Shown here in pieces: positions 51,011-61,413 of a DNA stretch of 64,000 nt. The DNA lies in contig JAAOMT010000690.1 of the NCBI GenBank assembly GCA_016748015.1, positions 427,790-491,789 of the forward strand. Direction: 5' to 3'. Position 1 is the first letter of the stretch; each line of letters starts with the position of its first letter. Under the pieces are notes generated by a model that was given only the letters and a program-made list of their open reading frames with translations, was not told the origin of the DNA and made no database searches. Source of the stretch: Geosiphon pyriformis (taxonomy: Eukaryota > Glomeromycota > Glomeromycetes > Archaeosporales > Geosiphonaceae). Made by a program: the position numbers and the translations under genes.

Positions 51011-52655
51011 ATTAATAATAAAAAAATAATATTTTAAATTTTAATTAATTTAGAATTATAAAAAATTAACCAAAATAAAAAAAATTAAAATTTTTGGTTT
51101 TGTTAAATAATTTATAATATTAATTAATATAAATTTAATTTTTAAAATAATTTTTTTTAAATATTATTATTTTACTATTTAAAAAATAACATAAAATATA
51201 TATTTCTCTTAAATTTATTATTAATATAATTAAATATAATATATTAATAAATAAAAAAAATAACAATATTGTATAATAATAATAATTAAAAGATAATTTA
51301 ACTTTAATAAACAAATTAAATTAGTAAAAATTTAATATAAAACTTAATTTTATAAATATCTTATTATTCTTTTTAAAAAAATATTAAGAAAATTTAAAGA
51401 TAAAAAAATAATTTATATTATTAATAAAAAATAATTTATTAATATAATTATGTACTTTATATTAATGTTTTTAAAATTTAATATTAAATATTAATTGTTA
51501 TATAAAAAATAAATAAATTATTTTATTAATTTTTGTTTAAATAAATTGATTTAAATATAAAAAAAATATTATGGCAAAAAAAAATTTTTTTATATGTTTT
51601 TAAGGTATTAATAATTAATTCTAAAAATAAAGTAATTAATATAATTAAATATAATTAATTAAATAAAATAATTAAAAATTAAAAGTTTTAACTATAATAT
51701 TATTCTTTTCAAAAAATTAAGTTTTGATAAAATGAAATTATTAAACAAAATATTTTGGAATTTTTATTTTAAAATTGACTAATTTGTTAAAATTTTTGAA
51801 ATTTAAGAAACCAAATTTTTATATAAATATTTTAGTTTTTTTACAATGATTAAAATTTTTACTTAAATTTCTAAAGTTGTTTTTTTAAAAGCTTTATGTT
51901 TTTTATAGTTTTATTAAGTTTTTTATATTATTGAAATTGTTTTTTATATAATAAGTTTTTATTAATAAGTAATATTTTTTTTGGTATATTAAAAAGAGAA
52001 AATATTTTAACAATTATATATTTAAACATATATTTTTTTATTTTATTGCTAATTTTCTATTTTTTATAACAGTTTTTTATAGATTAATAATAGAATATAT
52101 TCTAATTTTATCTTTTATTGTTATTTGTTTTTTAATAATAAGTAAAATATTTAAATAAGTTTTTATATAATATTTATAAAGTATAAAAAAAGTGGTTATA
52201 TATTTTAATTAAAAAAAATTTTATATTAAATAAAAATATGTTTGTTTTAGATTACAATAATTTTATTTTAAACAATATTATAATTATTATAACAATTAAT
52301 AATTAATTAAATTTTTTATAATATTTTTTTATTTGTATATTATAAACAGATTAATTATTAAATTTTATTTCAAATTAATTTTATAAAATATATATAATTT
52401 ATTATTTAATACTTTATTGATTATAAATAGTTTTTTAAAATATAAATATAAATTTTATTATTAAATATATATATATAATTATAGTTTTAAATTTGTTTTT
52501 TTATGTTTTAGTTCTATGAATATTGATAGTATGTAATTAATTTTGATTGCTTTAAATTACTAATTATGTATAATTAAGCATAAACCATACTTATTTTTTT
52601 AGTTTTTATTTTTGCCAAAATATAATAAATTGTGTTTGAATTATGTTTTTTATTA
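51011..52655. other. AT-rich desert
   Basis: About 1.6 kb of nearly pure A/T between the LINE 3' end and the first microsatellite. No frame, RNA or repeat unit beyond homopolymers and AATA runs was seen. Confidence 0.6.
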
Positions 52656-52656
52656 C

Positions 52657-52754
<98 letters not shown>

Positions 52755-52755
52755 T
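52657..52755. repeat. (ATA)n microsatellite, about 33 units
   Basis: An uninterrupted run of AAT/ATA triplets of about 98 bases. Conceptual translation gives poly-Ile, which is not coding. Confidence 0.95.
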
Positions 52756-53322
52756 AAAATACTTTTTAATAAAATTCTTAATTTGATTATTATTATTTAT
52801 TATCTTTTTTTTTTAATTATTTTTAATTATTTTTAATTTTTAATCTAAATTCTGTTTATTTTTAATTTTGTAAAAGCAAAAAATAAGATTATTAATGAGT
52901 ATTTTAGCAAGATATAAATTTAAGTAAAATCATCATGTTTTTATTTTTGTTGTAATTATTATATAACCCAAATTCCATTTATATTATGAAAATTTAAGTT
53001 ATTTCAAAAGTGGAAAAATTTTTCAAATATTATTTTTTAATATTCGCTGCATGTTTGTTTGTGTGTCAAATTTGGCATAAATGTAGATACAAATTTTTTG
53101 AAATTTGTATTGAGCTAAAAAAATTGTTGGCTATTCGACTTTGCTCTTTCGAACTATTTTCAATTATTTTTTTGTTAAAACCTTAAATATCTTTTCTATA
53201 ACCGAGAATATTATTTTTGCATTTTTTAAAGTTATAAATTTAAAAAAATTGTTTATAATTGTAATATCATATTCTTTTATTGACTTTCAAGTTGTCAAAC
53301 TGAAATTATATATTTCCCCACT

Positions 53323-53371
<49 letters not shown>

Positions 53372-53372
53372 C
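53323..53372. repeat. (ATC)n microsatellite, about 16 units
   Basis: Perfect TCA/ATC triplets. The region 52,756-53,322 is AT-rich and rises to ordinary composition near 53,040. Confidence 0.95.
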
Positions 53373-53734
53373 AACATTATCATTATTATTATTCTTATAT
53401 TTGACAAAGTAGATTTTTGTATTTAATGAATAGTCATTTAAATGGATTTCGATATTTTCTTTAAAAGGAACAAAAGATAATATTTTTCAGTCTTTTAATG
53501 TTATTATTAATTCTAGTACGATTTTAAAGTTCTTTTTAAGAAGGAATCATGGATTAATTCTTTTGAAATTCAATTACCCAAGATAAGTTTGATCTACAAA
53601 CGTTCCTAAATCTGCGGTTTAGAAATTAAAAGATCGGTTCTTTCATTAATGAATAATATATTTATAAATCACATGAGATTTGAGATATATTTTCGGGGTA
53701 TTACCCCACACATACCACAAAACGTTGATTGATC

Positions 53735-53771
<37 letters not shown>
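53735..53771. repeat. (GAT)n microsatellite, about 12 units
   Basis: Perfect GAT triplets followed by imperfect GGT/GAT sequence to about 53,810. It is the reverse complement type of the ATC array at 53,323. Confidence 0.95.
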
Positions 53772-54327
53772 GGATAATGGTGATGGTTGTGGTGGTGATA
53801 GTGGTAGGTCGTTGTTATCTCGAACTACCTAATTTTAGGTGCCTGAATTTGCTTATGCAATGCATTCAGAGTTGACTACGTTTACACTAGATTTAGAAAA
53901 GTTTGAATTCACAGATAAACCGAAGCTTGGGCGGTTGTTTATTTTCAGAACGTATACACAAGACAAGTAAGCAAAGCAAAGTAAGGCAAGCAAAGCAAGA
54001 AACACAAATAATGTTGAATAATTTGTTTTTTTATTATTTCTTTTTTGTTGTAGTATGGTATTCTATGATATCGTATCTCTTACCATAAAGAGGTAGTGGA
54101 TTTTGATGAACAAAATTTTTAATAGTAGCTTTTTCAATAATTCATTGAGGAATTTTTTAATGTTACTTCAATTGCCTAATTCAGAAAGATCACAATAAGC
54201 GATTTAGATTTGCTCTTTGGCTGGTTGTTTTCGCTTTGGTCTTTTGATGCGTAAAAAATCACGTTGTCCAATTTCTTAATCAAACAGTGTAATAAATTAT
54301 GACCGGAATAAAAAAAATTAAAATAAG

Positions 54328-54351
54328 AAGACGGACTTTAAATTCCGTCTT
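54328..54351. repeat. Short perfect inverted repeat
   Basis: AAGACGGA and TCCGTCTT face each other across eight bases and could form a hairpin. There is no U-tract or neighbouring gene to make it a terminator, so its role is unknown. Confidence 0.6.
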
Positions 54352-54413
54352 AAAAAGATTTTTAATTTAAAAGACTTCATTTCTTACTTTTTATTTAAAG
54401 AAACCATTTGATG

Positions 54414-54442
54414 ATAATAATAATAATAATAATAATAATAAT
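54414..54442. repeat. (ATA)n microsatellite, about 10 units
   Basis: A perfect AAT/ATA run in otherwise mixed sequence. Confidence 0.9.
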
Positions 54443-54716
54443 TTACATAATCTTTAACCCTCATTATTACGTCAACCCTCACCCCTTCACAATCAAAAAG
54501 TTGGTCAAATGTCATTAGGAAACAAAGCGAAAATTCCCATTTGATCTTTAAGCAGGATAGTCAAATCATCCTATTTAAAAATAAACGGTACCCTCAATTA
54601 ACATGATGTGATCGATGATGATGTGATTGTCGTGTTAGTATTAAAAACAAACTTTTTTTAAAAATTTTTTTTTTTTCAAAGTTTATGCGTATATGATTTT
54701 TATTATTTTGTGTGTT

Positions 54717-54741
<25 letters not shown>
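54717..54741. repeat. (TA)n tract followed by (TATG)n
   Basis: About 12 TA units, then TGTATGTATG. Confidence 0.9.
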
Positions 54742-54753
<12 letters not shown>

Positions 54754-55411
54754 GAATTGGTTTCAACTTTAAAAAAAGTTGAAAGAGGTTACCACTAACC
54801 GTGAAAAAGGTACAAATTTAGAGGGAAAAATAGAGTTATTATTTTTATCATTGAAATACTTGGTTTATCCAGGAGATTTTTTTAATGGGTTCGAACAAAG
54901 TTTTTTTTTCCTTTCCTTTCCTTTTCCCTACGAATCTCTCCTTTTTTTATCCATTCATCCATACCAGTTTTCTTGTGTTTATGTGTATTTGGGCTGAACT
55001 TTATATCTCTCTCCTTTTTCTCTCTATCTCTGCCGTTGCATTTCTCGTGTCAATTCACGAGGCGTAGTAAAACAAACAATAAATCGCACAATATATTCTA
55101 CAATAGGTTCATAAAATCTTGTCCAATTTAAAGAATTCTCGTGTTTCATTAAAGTTTAGCGTTATTTTTTTTAAAGTTTCAAAAAACTGTTTTTTTATTT
55201 AAACATGATACATAAAAAACCAGAATAAATATTTACTAACTATTGGGACAATATTTACTTTATTACTGTACAATCGAAAATATTTTGAAGATTTTCCATT
55301 TTAATGGAAATTTGTTCAATTACTATTGCATAATATAATTTTTTTATAAAAAACCTGGTTTTTTCTTTGTGAATATATTATAAAAACCTGTATGAATGTT
55401 CCACATAAGTC

Positions 55412-55590
55412 AATAAAAATAATAATAAAAATAATAATAAAAATAATAATAAAAATAATAATAATAATAAAAATAATAATAATAATAAATAATAAATAAA
55501 TAAATAAACAAATAAATAAACAAATAAATAAATAATAAATAAATAGCTAAATAATAAATAATAATAATAATAATAATCATCATCATCATC
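55412..55590. repeat. Compound AATAAA / AAAT / AAT / ATC repeat
   Basis: About 180 bases of blended units: AATAATAAAA first, then AAATAAAC/AAAT units, AAT triplets, and finally (ATC)5. Confidence 0.9.
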
Positions 55591-55895
55591 GTTGAAAATT
55601 TTTTGTTCTCATAAAACAAATTTAGCTTAGTTTAAGTTTGTTTACTTCTTCTAAAGTTACATAACAATAAAAATTTATAGAGTGATCGGTGATGAGAAAG
55701 AGAATAAATGGTTTGTTTTGTTTTTCTTTTTTTCACACCAATATAAATTCTATTATTTGTTTTTTATTTTTCATCAGATCCTTTGATTTTTATTTGGTCT
55801 CAAAAGTAAAAACAATTCCCAAAGAAAAAACACGAAAAGTTACGATTTTTATGTTTTTTTTTTGTTTTTTTTTTCGTAAATGCGAAACACTGTGC

Positions 55896-56053
55896 TGATG
55901 ATGATGATGATGTTGATGATGGTTGTTGTTGGTTGTTGTGAATGATGATGATGTGAGGAAGTGTGTTAAAAACTTGTATCACCGCATATCATCTGCATAA
56001 AATATTAAAAAAATAATTATCATCATCATCATCATCGTCGTCAGCAGCAGCAG
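55896..56053. repeat. Interspersed GAT/GTT and ATC/CAG triplet arrays
   Basis: GATGATGATGATGATGTTGATGATGG with GTTGTTGG follow-ups, then after 50 bases ATCATCATCATCATCGTCGTCAGCAGCAGCAG. Each array is short (4-6 units). Confidence 0.85.
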
Positions 56054-56126
56054 AATAGGTAAAATGCCAGGCAACAAAAAAAAATAAATAAAACAAACTC
56101 ATCTAAAGAAGCAATAACCAGTGTTC

Positions 56127-56155
<29 letters not shown>
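56127..56155. repeat. Poly(A) tract, 29 bases
   Basis: An uninterrupted A run. No retroelement sequence precedes it, so it is treated as a simple repeat. Confidence 0.95.
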
Positions 56156-56157
<2 letters not shown>

Positions 56158-56280
56158 TTCATGCAAATGCTTCTCATTGCTGTTACCTGCTTGGTTGGCT
56201 ACTGTACATAAATGTTTATAGTCTTACAAAGAAGAAGAAAAACAAAGTGTTGCTGTGTTCAGGGTACGATATGTGTGCCA

Positions 56281-56299
56281 GTCAGTCAGTCAGTCACCC

Positions 56300-56336
<37 letters not shown>

Positions 56337-56398
56337 TTATATTTATATTTATATTTATATGTATATTTATATTTATATTTATATGTATATTTATATTA
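56281..56398. repeat. (GTCA)n and TATATG/TATATT hexamer repeats
   Basis: Four GTCA units, then at 56,301 TATATG hexamers passing into TATATT hexamers with TATATG reappearing at intervals. Long open frames across it are repeat artefacts. Confidence 0.92.
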
Positions 56399-56399
56399 T

Positions 56400-57119
56400 T
56401 GTGTCTATTTTTTTTTATTTTATTTTTTGTTACCACTAAATGATTGATATGATGGTTTATTTTATATTGAATTTGCTTTAACTTTTGATTTAAACCCAAG
56501 TAACCTCTGTCAATAGTTTACATTATTAGTATAATATCGGGTAATCATCAAAATACTTACTTTGACTGACCACAATGTCAGTAATACAACACATTCAATT
56601 TTCTTCCTAAAAAAAAAAAAAGCGGACAAAAAAAATCCACAGTCTTGAAATTTATCAAATGTAACGGTAACAACAAAAAAAAAAAGAGTAGTGTTATGAT
56701 ATATTACGAATCTTAAATACTACTAGTAATAATCAATCAAACCCTAACTAATAAGAACTTTTTATCCTTTTGTCAGTGTATCTGCTGGTTACTTGTCCAT
56801 AGTGTTAGAGAAGAGAGATAGATAGAGACAAAAGCGAAACCTTCATATCAATCACTCTTGTGTTTCTCTGTTATTATTATTATTATTACAGTTATTTTAT
56901 TAAAAGTTTTATTTTTTAATAGTCCCAGTTTTCTAAACTTGCACACTTTGACAAAAAAATTGTGTTCTGACAAAATATTCCTAGTGTTTCCTTTACCACC
57001 TAAAAGAAAAAAAATATATATCATATTATTTCTTTAACCCATTTTTCTATTGTCCCGTCAACGTCTTTAAGAAATATCTTATTTCCTTTCACTATAGTTA
57101 GTCTTTTCCCGTGTCCAAC
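56400..57119 (+). promoter_or_regulatory. Probable promoter and 5' leader of the disordered-protein gene
   Basis: About 700 bases between the last microsatellite and the ATG at 57,120. It has mixed composition with TTA repeats at 56,872-56,890 and pyrimidine-rich stretches (TTTCTTTAACCC, CTTTCACTATAG) near the gene. No TATA box or start site can be fixed by eye. Confidence 0.35.
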
Positions 57120-60100
57120 ATGAACACGAGCAAAACTTCAATATCAAATTTAATGAACGATACTACTTCTGCACCGTCAACTTCTACTGGTTTTAACCTT
57201 AACGACATTCTTAACGATGACGGCCCAAGTGTAACTTCACAACAGCAACAATATCCTTATCAATCTTCTGTTGCTGCTATTGTTTCTTCGTCCCCATCCT
57301 CTGCCTCTTCGTCTTCGTCTGTCTACGCTTCTTCGTCTCACTTCAATAATTCTCAAAGATATCAACAACAACAACAACAACAACAACAAGAACATTATTA
57401 TTCCTCTTCACCCTCTCAACCTCATAATTATCGACATCATCAACAACAATCATCACCTCAACATCAGCACCATCCTCACCAAAATTCCCATCTTCATCCT
57501 CATTCTTCACAACATGAACCTAATAATAATGGTTCAAATTCATATGATGAAAGTACCGCAGAAGCTGGTTCAATATTAATCTCTCTTGCGACCGGTTCAA
57601 ATCATCCAGCTACTTCTTCAGCTCAATCACCTCAACCATTGATACCATCTCCACTCTCATCAAATTATCAACATCCTCCAAGAAACCATTATCCCGCATC
57701 CTCAATACAAGGATCAAGGGAAAATGATCATCATCAGCAAATGTCTGATGTTGAAATTGCCGCAACAGCAATATCTTCATTATCGAGCGTTGGGAATGAC
57801 TTAAAACCAATTTCTTCTCAGATACACGTGAGTTTTCAACAATCGATCTCTCTCATAATCCCATCATTTGATTTGCCTCACTATCAATTAATAAATGCTA
57901 ATTCTTCTCATTCATAGAGAGTAAAAAGCAATTCAATGTCGATTGCCGCATTGTTGGGTTGGTTTTCTTCACTTAAATAAACTAATGGGATCATGTAAAA
58001 ATAAAAAAATTCAATTCCACCCTAAAAAATTCTTTTATCAAAACTTTTAGGTGATGAAACAAAATCATCCCCCGAGGAACCTATTCATAATCTTTCACCT
58101 CCTTTACCAATGGTTAATAAAAGACCCTTAATTTGACTCGTTTTTTATTTGATCATAATCGTTAATTCCTTTTTACACTTGTTGATCTTCAGGATATTTC
58201 TCATCAAATTAATCATTCGCAGCAACATCAAAGGTATCATTCTGTCCTACAACACCATCACCAACCACAACAATCACAACCACTACCACCACCACCACCA
58301 CCATCATCATCATCACAAAATGATATACATCAAAACGTCCCTATTGCAACAATTCATGATGATATTAGACCTCATTATCATCACCATCACAATCATCATG
58401 GCGTTGCTGATGTAAATGTAATACCACCACAAACTCCACTTCAAAATCCCGTTTATCCTCAGATGGGTTCGAATAATAGTCCTCCATCTCGGTCAAGAAA
58501 TCAAAATAAACGACCATCTGTAAGTGTATGAAAATGATTCGATAATTTTGAAAAATCTTTTTTTTTTTAATCTAAACATATTAAAATGTAATGTAATAAG
58601 GGTGGACAACCAATGCCAGTTGTCAACGTTCAAGCCCCATCATCTAAACTTAATCAAAAAGGGATGAAACGGAATGTAAATAATACTAAACGAAGACCCT
58701 CGGATACTAATAACGATTATAGTAATATTTCATGCAAATTGTATATCTTTTGGGATCTCGACTATTCTCAACTTACATTTGATTCTCCAAAATAGCTCAA
58801 AAGGCATCTAAAGTCCCCAGAACTTCTCATAATACTGCTCCTTATCAATCAAATAATGGGCCGCCATCAATTACTCACATGGGTCACAAATTGAACGATG
58901 TAACTGAACAATTGTCTGATGATCGTAAACTGATCCCTCCAGTTTCGCAGCAAGGTATTTCAATGATTTTCTTTATTTTGATTTTTCATTGATTGCTTGT
59001 CATATCAATTAAACTCATAATTAATCACCTTAAATATTATTGATAAATAAGGTCCGAATGTGATAGATTGGGATCGAACTCAACAGTCACACCCTTATCA
59101 TCAATACCCAACTCGATTACCATCAAATATTAATGGTCTCCCTCCTCATGAACCTTCTTCTATTGGGAGTGGTAATCGGTATGTAATTCCTCCTCAAAAT
59201 CAAGTGATTTATTGCATTCCGAGAACTTTGAAGGAATTAATTAAATCATTCTCATTTGAAAAGTGGTAGAGGCCAAAAATCATCACCTCCACTTCACGTT
59301 TCCAATGGTTATACTTATCAACCACCACCATTAGGTGTTGGTCAAATTGTAAGAAATAAAGTTATAGAATTTTTTTAGAAAATTTTAGAAACTAAATTTT
59401 CCCACTTTTGAAAAATCCTAAAATTAAAGAATGAAATGAAGCATGAAATAAAGCATGAAATGGTACCCCCATCGCATCACCTTCAACCACAACAGGCACC
59501 TCAAACATCCATGCAGCATGCTCCATCACAAAATGGACATATCACATCTTTACTGCGTCAAGAAGCTCCCAGGAAATATCATTCAATGGTACGTAGGTTC
59601 TTATGTTGCCCTATTAGCCCGACCCGCTTTCTTTGGAATGATTTTATGATCAATTCCCTTTTGAAACAGAAGCATGATCCGAAAATAAAGAGGAATGCCA
59701 CGCACGCTTATATCACTTATATGATTTATACGAACCAAATGGTCCGTAAACCCATCCTATTATCTATTTGATCGCAATTTGAACTATAACATGATACATT
59801 ACTCTCTTTTCTAGAATTTATGGTGCATAATCACTAAAACTTTTTCCTTTTTTCTTATTTCAAAACAAACTAAATTCTCATGGCTGCCATTATTCATTCC
59901 CGCATTACCAATTTTTTTCCGGTCTGGTACTTCTGTTCCTACTTGATCAGGAAAAAGGAAAAGATGGACCACTTGCACAACCTCCTCAGCCACCTTTATC
60001 CCGCCATCAACCACATATGAACGGATCCCCAGCAATAACAAATGATCACGTGATGATGAGCTCACCAACTCAGATGGTAACTCACATGCAACCTCAACCG

Positions 60101-60684
60101 CCCCAACTCAATGGGAATAGTATGTACGGGGGAGGATCAAGATTCGAACATGGATATAATCAAGGGGGTCCAGTTGGGAATCCCGGCGGATATCCCCCTC
60201 ATCCAGAGGTAAAGCTTAAATTTCTATAATAGTTGGATTTTGATTTTCATCAAGAACTAATGATTGAGAAATTTTCTAAATTCCTATTTTACAGCCGATT
60301 CCAGTTGGAACGTCGCGTCGTGCTTCAGAACCACAACAAAATGCTGTACCACGTGGTGGTAGTCATGTTTATTCACATCATCAATCCCAGTCTCAGTCAG
60401 TTAACAATGGTCCGTCCAACCCCATTATGCCACCGCATCAAGATCCATCCCGAAATTCTTCAAGACATTCCAATGCCATTTCTCCGCATAATTTATCACC
60501 AAACTTACTTCCGGTCCATATGAATTCACATCAAAACAGACATTTCTCGATGCCGGACATTCGAGCACAACCTATATCTGAACCCCCGCCACATAGCAGG
60601 GGCAATATGGTTGGAAATATTCTATCGACTAATCCGATTAATAACCATAATAATAACAATAACAACAACAATAATAATAGTAAC

Positions 60685-60717
<33 letters not shown>

Positions 60718-61413
60718 CAATCTTCACATGGTGCTCCCTTACCCACTTCTCTACCACCAATTCAATCTGGACCCCCACCACCACATGCGTCACATCATCA
60801 TCATCATTCCCCTTCGGCACCTCACCCGACGCATCATCATCATCGTCTTTATCATCATGATGCGAACACTGGTCATCATCAATCCCATCATCATTATCAT
60901 CAGCCTGTGACACAGGGCAATCCACAACCTCCCACTTATATATCATCACAAGGAGCTCCAATGGCCCTCCAAACACATTCATACGGCAAATCTGGTCATT
61001 CTTCAATACCACCCTCACCTGCTATGGGTCCAGTTATAACATCAAGGGAACCACAAATTCCTTCACCCTCAAATCCATATCATCAGCCACCACCAATGCC
61101 ACCACAATCAAGTAATGGAACGCCTCGTATCTCCTCTAGTGGCTTACCATCTCATCATCACCAACACCAACACCATTCATCCGATCTGATGCCAAACAAC
61201 AGCATCCCACCATCAACAGCTCTATTAAGAGAGCCAATGAATTATCTAAGAGACCAAGTTTCGCCACATGTTGGTCCAACATATATCGGATCTGGTAATG
61301 GGATTCAGTCACAACATCAGCAGCTTCATCCATCTCAATCGAATGGACCACCATCAGGTCCTATTGGGGCTGGTGTGAACGGACCCAGGAGTGGTCCAAG
61401 TCATTATAATTAA
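57120..61413 (+). CDS. Large low-complexity His/Gln/Asn/Pro-rich protein, ten exons
   Basis: Exons: 57,120 to 57,827/57,831; 58,051-58,112; 58,193-58,519; 58,601-58,721; 58,796-58,954; 59,052-59,178; 59,270-59,348; 59,430-59,588; 59,951-60,208; 60,295-61,413. Junctions from exon 2 onward keep one frame with GT-AG introns. Only junction 1 is unsettled: the canonical GTGAGT donor at 57,828 breaks the frame with the TTTAG acceptor, whereas a donor four bases later, or an acceptor at 58,077, keeps it. The product is about 1,040 residues. The N-terminus (MNTSKTSISNLMNDT ... FNLNDILNDD) is followed by Ser, Gln and His tracts, a basic NQNKRPS/KRNVNNTKRRPSD patch (possible nuclear signal), an RRAS kinase-site-like motif in exon 10, a long Asn run (60,643-60,717) and His-rich segments. 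No DNA-binding, catalytic or membrane domain is visible. A nuclear regulatory role is a guess from composition. Confidence 0.8.

Noticed and set aside
52612-52836. 74-codon frame with a long Ile run
   Set aside because: It is the translation of an (ATA)n microsatellite.
54328-54351. Hairpin as a transcription terminator
   Set aside because: No adjacent gene and no U-tract; bacterial-type terminators are not expected in this genome.
55410-55619. Minus-strand Ile/Tyr-rich frame
   Set aside because: Product of the AATAAA/AAT repeats, with no other support.
56121-56499. Overlapping frames in several phases on both strands
   Set aside because: They exist because poly-A and TATATG/TATATT repeats lack stops in all phases.
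60638-61018. 126-codon minus-strand Asp/Tyr-rich frame
   Set aside because: Antisense of the poly-His and poly-Asn coding repeats in exon 10; no conserved text.
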